From the NCBI GenBank assembly GCA_029224185.1, contig JANZKI010000088.1:124001-188000 (forward strand): 64,000 nucleotides of DNA. Direction: 5' to 3'. The stretch is from Karalla daura (lineage: Eukaryota; Chordata; Actinopteri; Chaetodontiformes; Leiognathidae). Within the stretch, counting starts at the first letter, position 1; each line of letters begins with the position of its first letter. The notes beneath the pieces are model-generated. The model did no database searches. It saw nothing but the letters and a program-made list of their open reading frames with translations, and had not been told where the DNA came from. Positions 47,701-62,461 of the stretch are shown here, one piece after another. A program made the position numbers and the translations under genes.

Positions 47701-50700
47701 ATCAGCGTGCAACTCGCTACACAAACACACCACAAGATTCTTCAATTTTTGAAATGAAAATGAAGTTTCAAAGTCAAAGTATGGCAACGTTGTGAATGTT
47801 TGTTTGTGGAGTTCTGTTTTTCCCATTCATTCTTATGGGAAAAAGCCAAATTGGCCAAGTGAGAAACATTTGGCTCAATGGAGACTGCGCTTTCACCTAT
47901 CTGGAATACGAGCTCACTGTCACGCTGTAGGGTACAGTCTCCAGAGCGCCCTGACACGATTTGGTGTGTGTACTATGAGAACTGTGGCCACAGTCGCGAG
48001 GAGAAGTATAACGTTTAACATTGATGGCAGTGGTGGGACAATGAATGGGGGCTTATGGAGGGAAAAGGCTGCACTGGGCCTACGATGATGCTCGTCGTTT
48101 AAATTTCACAAGGCGCACGGGTTTATGACCTGCCCCGCATGAGAGAGCACCAATGTTCCAACAAAACTGGAAAAAAGAATTTGTCTGCTGCTTAGGGTGT
48201 GGCTGGCAGCAGCGTGAAAAGAGCGAAATGAGAGCTGATTTTTAAGCGATCCTGCATGTCGGCCCGGTGCTATGAAGAGATTGGACATGCCCAATGCTGA
48301 GGGGGACCTTTCCCACTCTGCGAGTCTCCCAGGGCCTGTGCCATCTGCTGGGGTGCATTGAAGCTGGACGCCTCATCACTTTGTATTGCCATGTCAGCAG
48401 AGGAGACAATGGAGCAGGTACCTGAGCACATGGTCGTCGAGAAGAGGTGCTGCTGAAAAACCATACAACCTATCAGCGTGCAACTCGCTACACAAACACA
48501 CCACAAGATTCTTCAATTTTTGAAATGAAAATGAAGTTTCAAAGTCAAAGTATGGCAAAGTTGCGAATGTTTGTTTGTGGAGTTCTGTTTTTCCCATTCA
48601 TTCTTATGGGAAAGAGCCAAATTGGCCAAGTGATAAACATTTGGCTCTATGGAGACTGCGCTTTCACCTATCTGGAATACGAGCTCACTGTCACGACGTA
48701 GGGGATAGTCTCCAGAACACCATGACGCGATTTGGTGTGTGTACCATGAAAACTGTGGCCACAGTCGCGAGGAGAAGTGTAACGTTTAACATTGATGGCA
48801 GTGGTGGGACAATGAATGGGGGCTTATGGAGAGAAAAGGCTGCACTGGGCCATACGATGAGGCTCGTCGTTTAAATTTCACAAGGCGCACGGGTTTATGG
48901 CCTGCCCCGCATGAGAGAGCACCAATGTTCCTACAAAACTGGAAAAAAAGAATTTGTCTGCTGCTTAGGGTGTGGCTGGGAGCAGCGTGAAAAGAGCGAA
49001 ACGAGAGCTGATTTTTAAGCGATCCCGCATGTCCCCCCGGTGCTATGAAGAGATTGGACATGCCCAATGCTGAGGGGGCCCTTTCCCACTCTGCGAGTCT
49101 CCCAGGGCCTGTGCCATCTGCTGGGGTGCATTGAAGCTGGACGCCTCATCACTTTGTATGACCATGTGAGCAGAGGAGACATTGGAGCAGGTACCTGAGC
49201 ACATGGTTGTCGAGAAATGGTGCTGCTGAAAAACCATACAACCTATCAGCGTGCAACTCGTTACACAAACACACCACAAGATTCTTCAATTTTTGAAATG
49301 AAAATGAAGTTTCAAAGTCAAAGTATGGCAACGTTGTTTGTGGAGTTCTGTTTTTCCCATTCATTCTTATGGGAAAAAGCCAAATTGGCCAAGTGAGAAA
49401 CATTTGGCTCTATGGAGACTGCGCTTTCACCTATCTGGAATACGAGCTCACTGTCACTCCGTAGGGGAGAGTCTCCAGAATGCCATGACGCGATTTGATG
49501 TGTGTACCATGAAAACTGTGGCCACAGTCGCGAGGAGAAGTGTAACGTTTAACATTGATGGCAGTGGTGGGACAATGAATGGGGGCTTATGGAGAGAAAA
49601 GGCTGCACTGGGACATACGATGAGGCTCGTCGTTTAAATTTCACAAGGCGCACGGGTTTATGGCCTGCCCCGCATGAGAGAGCACCAATGTTCCTACAAA
49701 ACTGGAAAAAAGAATTTGTCTGCTGCGTAGGGTGTGGCTGGGAGCAGCGTGAAAAGAGCGAAACGAGAGCTGATTTTTAAGCGATCCCGCATGTCGCACG
49801 GGGCTATGAAGAGATTGGACATGCCCAATGCTGAGGGGGCCCTTTCCCACTCTGCAAGTCTCCCAGGGACTGTGCCATCTGCTAGGGTGCATTGAAGCTG
49901 GACGCCTCATCACTTTCTATGACCATGTGAGCAGAGGAGACATTGGAGCAGGTACCTGAGCACATGGTTGTCGAGAAATGGTGCTGCTGAAAAACCATAC
50001 AACCTATCAGCGAGCAACTCGCTACACAAACACACCACAAGATTCTTCAACTTTTGAAATGAAAATGAAGTTTCAAAGTGAAAGTATGGCAACGTTGCGA
50101 ATGTTTGTTTGTGGAGTTCTGTTTTTCCCATTCCTTCTGATTGGGAAAAACCCAAATTGGCCAAGTGAGAAACATTTGGCTCTATGGAGACTGCGCTTTC
50201 ACCTATCTGGAATACGAGCTCACTGTCACGACGTAGGGGATAGTTTCCAGAACACCATGACGCGATTTGATGTGTGTACCATGAAAACTGTGGCCACAGT
50301 CGCGAGGAGAAGTGCAACGTTTAACATTGATGGCAGTGGTGGGACAATGAATGGGGGCTTATGGAGAGAAAAGGCTGCACTGGGCCATACGATGAGGCTC
50401 GTCGTTTAAATTTCACAAGGCGCATGGGTTTCTGGCCTGCCCCGCATGAGAGAGCACCAATGTTCCTACAACACTGGAAAAAATGATTTGTCTGCTGCTT
50501 AGGGTGTGGCTGGGAGCAGCGTGAAAAGAGCGAAACGAGAGCTGATTTTTAAGCGATCCCGCATGTCGCACGGGGCTATGAAGAGATTGGACATGCCCAA
50601 TGCTGAGGGGGCCCTTTCCCACTCTCCGAGTTCTCCAAGGGACTGTGCCATCTGCTGGGGTGCATTGAAGCTGGACGTCTCATCACTTTCTATGACCATG

Positions 50701-53700
50701 TGAGCAGAGGAGACATTGGAGCAGGTACCTGAGCACATGGTTGTCGAGAAATGGTGCTGCTGAAAAACTATGCAACCTATCAGCGTGCAACTCGCTACAC
50801 AAACACACCACAAGATTCTTCAATTTTTGAAATGAAAATGAAGTTTCAAAGTGAAAGTATGGCAACGTTGCGAATGTTTGTTTGTGGAGTTCTGTTTTTC
50901 CCATTCATTCTTATGGGAAAAAGCCAAATTGGCCAAGTGAGAAACATTTGGCTCTATGGAGACAACGCTTTCACCTATCTGGAATACGAGCTCACTGTCA
51001 CGCCGTAGGGGAGAGTCTCCAGAATGCCCTGACACGATTTGGTGTGTGTACTATGAGAACTGTGGCCACAGTCGCGAGGAGAAGTGTAACGTTTAACATT
51101 GATGGCAGTGGTGGGACAATGAATGGGGGCTTATGGAGAGAAAAGGCTGCACTGGGCCATACGATGAGGCTCGTCGTTTAAATTTCACAAGGCGCACGGG
51201 TTTCTGGCTTGCCCCGCATGAGAGAGCACCAATGTTCCTACAAAACTGGAAAAAAGAATTTGTCTGCTGCTTTCGGTGTGGCTGTCAGCAGTGTGAAAAG
51301 AGCGAAACGAGAGCTGATTTTTAAGCGATCCTGCATGTCGGCCCGGTGCTAAGAAGAGGTTGGACATGCCCAATGCTGAGGGGGCCCTTTCCCACTCTGC
51401 GAGTCTCCCAGGGACTGTGCCATCTGCTGGGGTGCATTGAAGCTGGACGCCTCATCACTTTGTATGATCATGTGAGCAGAGGAGACATTGGAGCAGGTAC
51501 CTGAGCACATGGTTGTCGAGAAATGGTGCTGCTGAAAAACCATACAACCTATCAGCGTGCAACTCGCTACACAAACACACCACAAGATTCTTCAATTTTT
51601 GAAATGAAAATGAAGTTTCAAAGTCAAAGCATGGCAACGTTGCGAATGTTTGTTTGTGGAGTTCTTTTTTTCCCATTCATTCTTACGGGAAAAAGCCAAA
51701 TTGGCCAAGTGAGAAACATTTGGCTCTATGGAGACTGCGCTTTCACCTATCTGGAATACGAGCTCACTGTCACTCCGTAGGGGATAGTCTCCAGAATGCC
51801 ATGACGCGATTTGGTGTGTGTACCATGAGAACTGTGGCCACAGTCGCGAGGAGAAGTGCATCGTTTAACATTGATGGCAGTGGTGGGACAATGAATGGGG
51901 GCTTATGGAGAGAAAAGGCTGCACTGGGCCATACGATGAGGATCGTCGATTAAATTTCACAAGGCGCACGGGTTTCTGGCCTGCCCCGCATGAGAGAGCA
52001 CCAATGTTCCTACAAAACTGGAAAAGATAAGTTGTCTGCTGCTTAGGGTGTGGCTGTCAGCAGCGTGAAAAGAGCGAAACGAGAGCTGATTTTTAAGCGA
52101 TCCTGCATGTCGGCCCGGTGCTAAGAAGAGGTTGGACATGTCCAATGCTGAGGGGGCCCTTTCCCACTCTGCGAGTCTCCCAGGGACTGTGCCATCTGCT
52201 GGGGTGCATTGAAGCTGGACGCCTCATCACTTTGTATGACCATGTCAACAGAGGAGACAATGGAGCAGGTACCTGAGCACATGGTTGTCGAGAAATGGTG
52301 CTGCTGAAAAACCATGCAACCTATCAGCGTGCAACTCGCTACACAAACACACCACAAGATTCTTCAATTTTTGAAATGAAAATGAAGTTTCAAAGTCAAA
52401 GTATGGCAACGTTGTGAATGTTTGTTTGTGGAGTTCTGTTTTTCCCATTCATTCTTATGGGAAAAAGCCAAATTGGCCAAGTGAGAAACATTTGGCTCAA
52501 TGGAGACTGCGCTTTCACCTATCTGGAATACGAGCTCACTGTCACGCTGTAGGGAACAGTCTCCAGAGCGCCCTGACACGATTTGGTGTGTGTACTATGA
52601 GAACTGTGGCCACAGTCGCGAGGAGAAGTATAACGTTTAACATTGATGGCAGTGGTGGGACAATGAATGGGGGCTTATGGAGGGAAAAGGCTGCACTGGG
52701 CCTACGATGATGCTCGTCGTTTAAATTTCACAAGGCGCACGGGTTAATGGCCTGCCCCGGATGAGAGAGCACCAATGTTCCTACAAAACTGGAAAAAATA
52801 TTTTGTGTTTGCTGCTTAGGGTGTGGCTGAGAGCAGCGTGAAAAGAGTGAAACGAGAGCTGATTTTTAAGCGATCCCGCATGTCGGCCCGGTGCTATGAA
52901 GAGATTGGACATGCCCAATACTGAGGGGGCCCTTTCCCACTCTGCGAGTCTCCCAGGGCCTGTGCCATCTGCTGGGGTGCATTGAAGCTGGACGCCTCAT
53001 CACTTTGTATGACCATGTAAGCAGAGGAGACATTGGAGCAGGTACCTGAGCACATGGTTGTCGAGAAATGGTGCTGCTGAAAAACCATACAACCTATCAG
53101 CGTGCAACTCGCTACACAAACACACCACAAGATTATTCAATTTTTGAAATGAAAATGAAGTTTCAAAGTCAAAGTATGGCAACGTTGCGAATGTTTGTTT
53201 GTGGAGTTCTGTTTTTCCCATTCATTCTTATGGGAAAAAGCCAAATTGGCGAAGTGATAAAAATTTGGCTCAATGGAGACTGCGCTTTCACCTATCTGGA
53301 ATACGAGCTCACTGTCACGCCGTAGGGGATAGTCTCCAGAACACCATGACGCGATTTGGTGTGTGTACCATGAAAACTGTGGCCACAGTCGCGAGGAGAA
53401 GTGTAAGGTTTAACATTGATGTCAGTGGTAGGAAACTGAGTGGGGGCTTCAGGAGGGAAAAGGCTGCACTGGGCCTACGATGATGCTCGTCGTTTAAATT
53501 TCACAAGGCGCACGGGTTTATGGCCTGCCCCGCATGAGAGAGCACCAATGTTCCTACAAAACTGGAAAAAAAGAATTTGTCTGCTGCTTAGGGTGTGGCT
53601 GGGAGCAGCGTGAAAAGAGCGAAACGAGAGCTGATTTTTAAGCGATCCCGCATGTCGCACGGGGCTATGGAGAGATTGGACATGCCCAATGCTGAGGGGG

Positions 53701-56700
53701 CCCTTTCCCACTCTGCGAGTCTCCCAGGGCCTGTGCCATCTGCTGGGGTGCATTGAAGCTGGACGCCTCATCACTTTGTATGACCATGTCAACAGAGGAG
53801 ACAATGGAGCAGGTACCTGAGCACATGGTTGTCGAGAAATGGTGCTGCTGAAAAACCATGCAACCTATCAGCGTGCAACTCGCTACACAAACACACCACA
53901 AGATTCTTCAATTTTTGAAATGAAAATGAAGTTTCAAAGTCAAAGTATGGCAACGTTGTGAATGTTTGTTTGTGGAGTTCTGTTTTTCCCATTCATTCTT
54001 ATGGGAAAAAGCCAAATTGGCCGAGTGAGAAACATTTGGCTCAATGGAGACTGCGCTTTCACCTATCTGGAATACGAGCTCACTGTCACGCTGTAGGGTA
54101 CAGTCTCCAGAGCGCCCTGACACGATTTGGTGTGTGTACTATGAGAACTGTGGCCACAGTCGCGAGGAGAAGTATAACGTTTAACATTGATGGCAGTGGT
54201 GGGACAATGAATGGGGGCTTATGGAGGGAAAAGGCTGCACTGGGCCTACGATGATGCTCGTCGTTTAAATTTCACAAGGCGCACGGGTTTATGACCTGCC
54301 CCGCATGAGAGAGCACCAATGTTCCAACAAAACTGGAAAAAAGAATTTGTCTGCTGCTTAGGGTGTGGCTGGCAGCAGCGTGAAAAGAGTGAAATGAGAG
54401 CTGATTTTTAAGCGATCCTGCATGTCGGCCCGGTGCTATGAAGAGATTGGACATGCCCAATGCTGAGGGGGCCCTTTCCCACTCTGCGAGTCTCCCAGGG
54501 CCTGTGCCATCTGCTGGGGTGCATTGAAGCTGGACGCCTCATCACTTTGTATTGCCATGTCAGCAGAGGAGACAATGGAGCAGGTACCTGAGCACATGGT
54601 CGTCGAGAAGAGGTGCTGCTGAAAAACCATACAACCTATCAGCGTGCAACTCGCTACACAAACACACCACAAGATTCTTCAATTTTTGAAATGAAAATGA
54701 AGTTTCAAAGTCAAAGTATGGCAAAGTTGCGAATGTTTGTTTGTGGAGTTCTGTTTTTCCCATTCATTCTTATGGGAAAGAGCCAAATTGGCCAAGTGAT
54801 AAACATTTGGCTCTATGGAGACTGCGCTTTCACCTATCTGGAATACGAGCTCACTGTCACTCCGTAGGGGATAGTCTCCAGAACACCATGACGCGATTTG
54901 GTGTGTGTACCATGAAAACTGTGGCCACAGTCGCGAGGAGAAGTCTAACGTTTAACATTGATGGCAGTGGTGGGACAATGAATGGGGGCTTATGGAGAGA
55001 AAAGGCTGCACTGGGCCATACGATGAGGCTCGTCGTTTAAATTTCACAAGGCGCACGGGTTTATGGCCTGCCCCGCATGAGAGAGCACCAATGTTCCTAC
55101 AAAACTGGAAAAAAAGAATTTGTCTGCTGCTTAGGGTGTGGCTGGGAGCAGCGTGAAAAGAGCGAAACGAGAGCTGATTTTTAAGCGATCCCGCATGTCG
55201 CACGGGGCTATGAAGAGATTGGACATGCCCAATGCTGAGGGGGCCCTTTCCCACTCTGCGAGTCTCCCAGGGCCTGTGCCATCTGCTGGGGTGCATTGAA
55301 GCTGGACGCCTCATCACTTTGTATGACCATGTCAGCAGAGGAGACAATGGAGCAGGTACCTGAGCACATGGTCGTCGAGAAATGGTACTGCTGAAAAACC
55401 ATACAACCTATCTGCGTGCAACTCGCTACACAAACACACCACAAGATTCTTCAAGTTTTGAAATGAAAATGAAGTTTCAAAGTCAAAGCATGGCAACGTT
55501 GCGAATGTTTGTTTGTGGAGTTCTTTTTTTCCCATTCATTCTTATGGGAAAAAGCCAAATTGGCCAAGTGAGAAACATTTGGCTCTATGGAGACAACGCT
55601 TTCACCAATCTGGAATACGAGCTAACTGTCACGCCATAGGGGATAGTTTCCAGAACACCATGACGCGATTTGGTGTGTGTACCATGAAAACTGTGGCCAC
55701 AGTCGCGAGAAGAAGTGTAAGGTTTAACATTGATGTCAGCGGTTGGAAATTGAAAGGGGGCTTAAGGAGGGAAAAGGCTGCACTGGGCCTACGATGATGC
55801 TCGTCGTTTAAATTTCACAAGGCGCACGGGTTTCTGGCCTGCCCTGCATAAGTGAGCACCAATGTTCCTATAAAACTGGAAAAAGAATTTGTCTGCTGCT
55901 TCGGGTGTGGCTGGGAGCAGCGTGAAAAGAGCGAAACGAGAGCTGATTTTTAAGCGATCCCGCATGTCGCACGGGGCTATGAAGAGATTGGACATGCCCA
56001 ATGCTGAGGGGGCCCTTTCCCACTCTGCGAGTTCTCCAAGGGACTGTGCCATCTGCTGGGGTGCATTGAAGCTGGACGCCTCATCACTTTCTATGACCAT
56101 GTGAGCAGAGGAGACATTGGAGCAGGTATCTGAGCACATGGTTGTCGAGAAATGGTGCTGCTGAAAAACCATGCAACCTGTCAGCGTGCAACTCGCTACA
56201 CAAACACACCACAAGATTCTTCAATTTTTGAAATGAAAATGAAGTTTCAAAGTCAAAGTATGGCAACGTTGCGAATGTTTGTTTGTGGAGTTCTGTTTTT
56301 CCCATTCATTCTTATGGGAAAAAGCCAAATTGGCGAAGCGATAAAAATTTGGCTCAATGGAGACTGCGCTTTCACCTATCTGGAATACGAGCTCACTGTC
56401 ACGCCGTAGGGGATAGTCTCCAGAACACCATGACGCGATTTGGTGTGTGTACCATGAAAACTGTGGCCACAGTTGCGAGGAGAAGTGTAAGGTTTAACAT
56501 TGATGTCAGTGGTAGGAAACTGAGTGTGGGCTTAAGGAGGGAAGAGGCTGCACTGGGCCTACGATGATGCTCGTCGTTTAAATTTCACAAGGCGCACGGG
56601 TTTATGGCCTGCCCCGCATGAGAGAGCACCAATGTTCCTACAAAACTGGAAAAAAAGAATTTGTCTGCTGCTTAGGGTGTGGCTGGGAGCAGCGTGAAAA

Positions 56701-59700
56701 GAGCGAAACGAGAGCTGATTTTTAAGCGATCCCGCATGTCGCACGGGGCTATGGAGAGATTGGACATGCCCAATGCTGAGGGGGCCCTTTCCCACTCTGC
56801 GAGTCTCCCAGGGCCTGTGCCATCTGCTGGGGTGCATTGAAGCTGGACGCCTCATCACTTTGTATGACCATGTCAACAGAGGAGACAATGAAGCAGGTAC
56901 CTGAGCACATGGTCGTCGAGAAATGGTACTGCTGAAAAACCATACAACCTATCTGCGTGCAACTCGCTACACAAACACACCACAAGATTCTTCAAGTTTT
57001 GAAATGAAAATGAAGTTTCAAAGTCAAAGCATGGCAACGTTGCGAATGTTTGTTTGTGGAGTTCTTTTTTTCCCATTCATTCTTATGGGAAAAAGCCAAA
57101 TTGGCCAAGTGAGAAACATTTGGCTCTATGGAGACAACGCTTTCACCAATCTGGAATACGAGCTAACTGTCACGCCATAGGGGATAGTTTCCAGAACACC
57201 ATGACGCGATTTGGTGTGTGTACCATGAAAACTGTGGCCACAGTCGCGAGGAGAAGTGTAAGGTTTAACATTGATGTCAGCGGTTGGAAATTGAAAGGGG
57301 GCTTAAGGAGGGAAAAGGCTGCACTGGGCCTACGATGATGCTCGTCGTTTAAATTTCACAAGGCGCACGGGTTTCTGGCCTGCCCTGCATAAGTGAGCAC
57401 CAATGTTCCTATAAAACTGGAAAAAGAATTTGTCTGCTGCTTCGGGTGTGGCTGGGAGCAGCGTGAAAAGAGCGAAACTAGAGCTGATTTTTAAGCGATC
57501 CCGCATGTCGCACGGGGCTATGAAGAGATTGGACATGCCCAATGCTGAGGGGGCCCTTTCCCACTCTGCGAGTTCTCCAAGGGACTGTGCCATCTGCTGG
57601 GGTGCATTGAAGCTGGACGCCTCATCACTTTCTATGACCATGTGAGCAGAGGAGACATTGGAGCAGGTACCTGAGCACATGGTTGTCGAGAAATGGTGCT
57701 GCTGAAAAACCATGCAACCTGTCAGCGTGCAACTCGCTACACAAACACACCACAAGATTCTTCAATTTTTGAAATGAAAATGAAGTTTCAAAGTCAAAGT
57801 ATGGCAACGTTGCGAATGTTTGTTTGTGGAGTTCTGTTTTTCCCATTCATTCTTATGGGAAAAAGCCAAATTGGCGAAGCGATAAAAATTTGGCTCAATG
57901 GAGACTGCGCTTTCACCTATCTGGAATACGAGCTCACTGTCACGCCGTAGGGGATAGTCTCCAGAACACCATGACGCGATTTGGTGTGTGTACCATGAAA
58001 ACTGTGGCCACAGTTGCGAGGAGAAGTGTAAGGTTTAACATTGATGTCAGTGGTAGGAAACTGAGTGTGGGCTTAAGGAGGGAAAAGGCTGCACTGGGCC
58101 TACGATGATGCTCGTCGTTTAAATTTCACAAGGCGCACGGGTTTATGGCCTGCCCCGCATGAGAGAGCACCAATGTTCCTACAAAACTGGAAAAAAAGAA
58201 TTTGTCTGCTGCTTAGGGTGTGGCTGGGAGCAGCGTGAAAAGAGCGAAACGAGAGCTGATTTTTAAGCGATCCCGCATGTCGCACGGGGCTATGGAGAGA
58301 TTGGACATGCCCAATGCTGAGGGGGCCCTTTCCCACTCTGCGAGTCTCCCAGGGCCTGTGCCATCTGCTGGGGTGCATTGAAGCTGGACGCCTCATCACT
58401 TTGTATGACCGTGTCAACAGAGGAGACAATGGAGCAGGTACCTGAGCACATGGTTGTCGAGAAATGGTGCTGCTGAAAAACCATGCAACCTATCAGCGTG
58501 CAACTCGCTACACAAACACACCACAAGATTCTTCAATTTTTGAAATGAAAATGAAGTTTCAAAGTCAAAGTATGGCAACGTTGTGAATGTTTGTTTGTGG
58601 AGTTCTGTTTTTCCCATTCATTCTTATGGGAAAAAGCCAAATTGGCCAAGTGAGAAACATTTGGCTCAATGGAGACTGCGCTTTCACCTATCTGGAATAC
58701 GAGCTCACTGTCACGCCGTAGGGGAGAGTCTCCAGAATGCCCTGACACGATTTGGTGTTTGTACTATGAGAACTGTGGCCACAGTCGCGAGGAGAAGTGT
58801 AACGTTTAACATTGATGGCAGTGGTGGGACAATGAATGGGGGCTTATGGAGAGAAAAGGCTGCACTGGGCCATACGATGAGGCTCGTCGTTTAAATTTCA
58901 CAAGGCGCACGGGTTTCTGGCTTGCCCCGCATGAGAGAGCACCAATGTTCCTACAAAACTGGATAAAACAATTTGTCTGCTGCTTTCGGTGTGGCTGTCA
59001 GCAGCGTGAAAAGAGCGAAACGAGAGCTGATTTTTAAGCGATCCTGCATGTCGGCCCGGTGCTAAGAAGAGGTTGGACATGCCCAATGCTGAGGGGGCCC
59101 TTTCCCACTCTGCGAGTCTCCCAGGGACTGTGCCATCTGCTGGGGTGCATTGAAGCTGGACGCCTCATCACTTTCTATGACCATGTGAGCAGAGGAGACA
59201 TTGGAGCAGGTACCTGAGCACATGGTTGTCGAGAAATGGTGCTGCTGAAAAACCATACAACCTATCAGCGTGCAACTCGCTACACAAACACACCACAAGA
59301 TTCTTCAATTTTTGAAATGAAAATGAAGTTTCAAAGTCAAAGCATGGCAACGTTGCGAATGTTTGTTTGTGGAGTTCTTTTTTTCCCATTCATTCTTATG
59401 GGAAAAAGCCAAATTGGCCAAGTGAGAAACATTTGGCTCGATGGAGACTGCGCGTTCACCTATCTGGAATATGAGCTCACTGTCACTCCGTAGGGGAGAG
59501 TCTCCAGAATGCCATGACGCGATTTGATGTGTGTACCATGAAAACTGTGGCCACAGTCGCGAGGAGAAGTGCAACGTTTAACATTAATGGCAGCGGGGGG
59601 AAAATGAATGGGGGATTATGGAGGGAAAAGGCTGCACTGGGCCTTCGATGATGCTTGTCGTTTAAATTTCACAAGGCGCACGGGTTGATGACCTTCCCCG

Positions 59701-62461
59701 GATGAGAGAGCACCAATGTTCCTACAAAACTGGATAAAATAATTTGTGTGCTGCGTAGGGTGTGGCTGGGAGCAGCGTGAAAAGAGCGAAACGAGAGCTG
59801 ATTTTCAAGCGATCCCGCATGTCGGCCCGGTGCTAAGAAGAGGTTGGACATGCCCAATGCTGAGGGGGCCCTTTCCCACTCTGCGAGTCTCCCAGGGACT
59901 GTGCCATCTGCTGGGGTGCATTGAAGCTGGACGCCTCATCACTTTCTATGACCATGTGAGCAGAGGAGACATTGGAGCAGGTACCTGAGCACATGGTTGT
60001 CGAGAAATGGTGCTGCTGAAAAACCATACAACCTATCAGCGTGCAACTCGCTACACAAACACACCACAAGATTCTTCAATTTTTGAAATGAAAATGAAGT
60101 TTCAAAGTCAAAGCATGGCAACGTTGCGAATGTTTGTTTGTGGAGTTCTTTTTTTCCCATTCATTCTTATGGGAAAAAGCCAAATTGGCCAAGTGAGAAA
60201 CATTTGGCTCTATGGAGACAACGCTTTCACCAATCTGGAATACGAGCTAACTGTCACGCCATAGGGGATAGTTTCCAGAACACCATGACGCGATTTGGTG
60301 TGTGTACCATGAAAACTGTGGCCACAGTCGCGAGGAGAAGTGTAAGGTTTAACATTGATGTCAGCGGTTGGAAATTGAAAGGGGGCTTAAGGAGGGAAAA
60401 GGCTGCACTGGGCCTACGATGAGGCTCGTCGTTTAAATTTCACAAGGCGCACGGGTTTATGGCCTGCCCTGCATAAGTGAGCACCAATGTTCCTATAAAA
60501 CTGGAAAAAGAATTTGTCTGCTGCTTCGGGTGTGGCTGGGAGCAGCGTGAAAAGAGCGAAACTAGAGCTGATTTTTAAGCGATCCCGCATGTCGCACGGG
60601 GCTATGAAGAGATTGGACATGCCCAATGCTGAGGGGGCCCTTTCCCACTCTGCGAGTTCTCCAAGGGACTGTGCCATCTGCTGGGGTGCATTGAAGCTGG
60701 ACGCCTCATCACTTTCTATGACCATGTGAGCAGAGGAGACATTGGAGCAGGTACCTGAGAACATGGTTGTCGAGAAATGGTGCTGCTGAAAAACCATGCA
60801 ACCTGTCAGCGTGCAACTCGCTACACAAACACACCACAAGATTCTTCAATTTTTGAAATGAAAATGAAGTTTCAAAGTCAAAGTATGGCAACGTTGCGAA
60901 TGTTTGTTTGTGGAGTTCTGTTTTTCCCATTCATTCTTATGGGAAAAAGCCAAATTGGCGAAGTGATAAAAATTTGGCTCAATGGAGACTGCGCTTTCAC
61001 CTATCTGGAATACGAGCTCACTGTCACGCCGTAGGGGATAGTCTCCAGAACACCATGACGCGATTTGGTGTGTGTACCATGAAAACTGTGGCCACAGTTG
61101 CGAGGAGAAGTGTAAGGTTTAACATTGTTGTCAGTGGGAGGAAACTGAGTGGGGGCTTAAGGAGGGAAAAGGCTGCACTGGGCCTACGATGATGCTCGTC
61201 GTTTAAATTTCACAAGGCGCACGGGTTTATGGCCTGCCCCGCATGAGAGAGCACCAATGTTCCTACAAAACTGGAAAAAAAGAATTTTTCTGCTGCTTAG
61301 GGTGTGGCTGGGAGCAGCGTGAAAAGAGCGAAACGAGAGCTGATTTTTAAGCGATCCCGCATGTCGCACGGGGCTATGGAGAGATTGGACATGCCCAATG
61401 CTGAGGGGGCCCTTTCCCACTCTGCGAGTCTCCCAGGGCCTGTGCCATCTGCTGGGGTGCATTGAAGCTGGACGCCTCATCACTTTGTATGACCATGTCA
61501 ACAGAGGAGACAATGGAGCAGGTACCTGAGCACATGGTTGTCGAGAAATGGTGCTGCTGAAAAACCATGCAACCTATCAGCGTGCAACTCGCTACACAAA
61601 CACACCACAAGATTCTTCAATTTTTGAAATGAAAATGAAGTTTCAAAGTCAAAGTATGGCAACGTTGTGAATGTTTGTTTGTGGAGTTCTGTTTTTCCCA
61701 TTCATTCTTATGGGAAAAAGCCAAATTGGCCAAGTGAGAAACATTTGGCTCAATGGAGACTGCGCTTTCACCTATCTGGAATACGAGCTCACTGTCACGC
61801 TGTAGGGAACAGTCTCCCGAGCGCCCTGACACGATTTGGTGTGTGTACTATGAGAACTGTGGCCACAGTCGCGAGGAGAAGTATAACGTTTAACATTGAT
61901 GGCAGTGGTGGGACAATGAATGGGGGCTTATGGAGGGAAAAGGCTGCACTGGGCCTACGATGATGCTCGTCGTTTAAATTTCACAAGGCGCACGGGTTAA
62001 TGGCCTGCCCCGGATGAGAGAGCACCAATGTTCCTACAAAACTGGAAAAAATAATTTGTCTGCTGCTTTCGGTGTGGCTGTCAGCAGCGTGAAAAGAGCG
62101 AAACGAGAGCTGATTTTTAAGCGATCCTGCATGTCGGCCCAGTGCTAAGAAGAGGTTGGACATGCCCAATGCTGAGGGGGCCCTTTCCCACTCTGCGAGT
62201 CTCCCAGGGACTGTGCCATCTGCTGGGGTGCATTGAAGCTGGACGCCTCATCACTTTGTATGATCATGTGAGCAGAGGAGACATTGGAGCAGGTACCTGA
62301 GCACATGGTTGTCGAGAAATGGTGCTGCTGAAAAACCATACAACCTATCAGCGTGCAACTCGCTACACAAACACACCACAAGATTCTTCAATTTTTGAAA
62401 TGAAAATGAAGTTTCAAAGTCAAAGCATGGCAACGTTGCGAATGTTTGTTTGTGGAGTTCT
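44721..62461 (+). repeat. 58-monomer-offset duplicated block, second copy (M59-M81 plus start of M82)
   Basis: Monomer starts: 44721, 45493, 46265, 47038, 47809, 48580, 49343, 50114, 50887, 51659, 52431, 53204, 53975, 54746, 55518, 56288, 57059, 57829, 58600, 59372, 60143, 60913, 61684; M82 begins at 62,455. The same internal 8-, 2- and 4-monomer substructure as 1-17,741 is carried along, so the duplication happened after those smaller repeats had formed. Some differences are private to this copy: GGGGGACC at 48,306, AGAAGAAG around 55,710, ACCTTCCCC at 59,695 and GAGAACATG at 60,760. Confidence 0.95.
49331..49342 (+). other. 10-bp deletion junction at the end of M64
   Basis: Same junction, between 49336 and 49337. 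This is the copy of the M6 junction carried by the 44,720-bp duplication. Confidence 0.9.

Noticed and set aside
44721..62461. Second large block as a pure assembly duplication
   Set aside because: Twelve substitutions private to one copy and different continuations after the block argue for a real duplication, though raw reads are needed for certainty.
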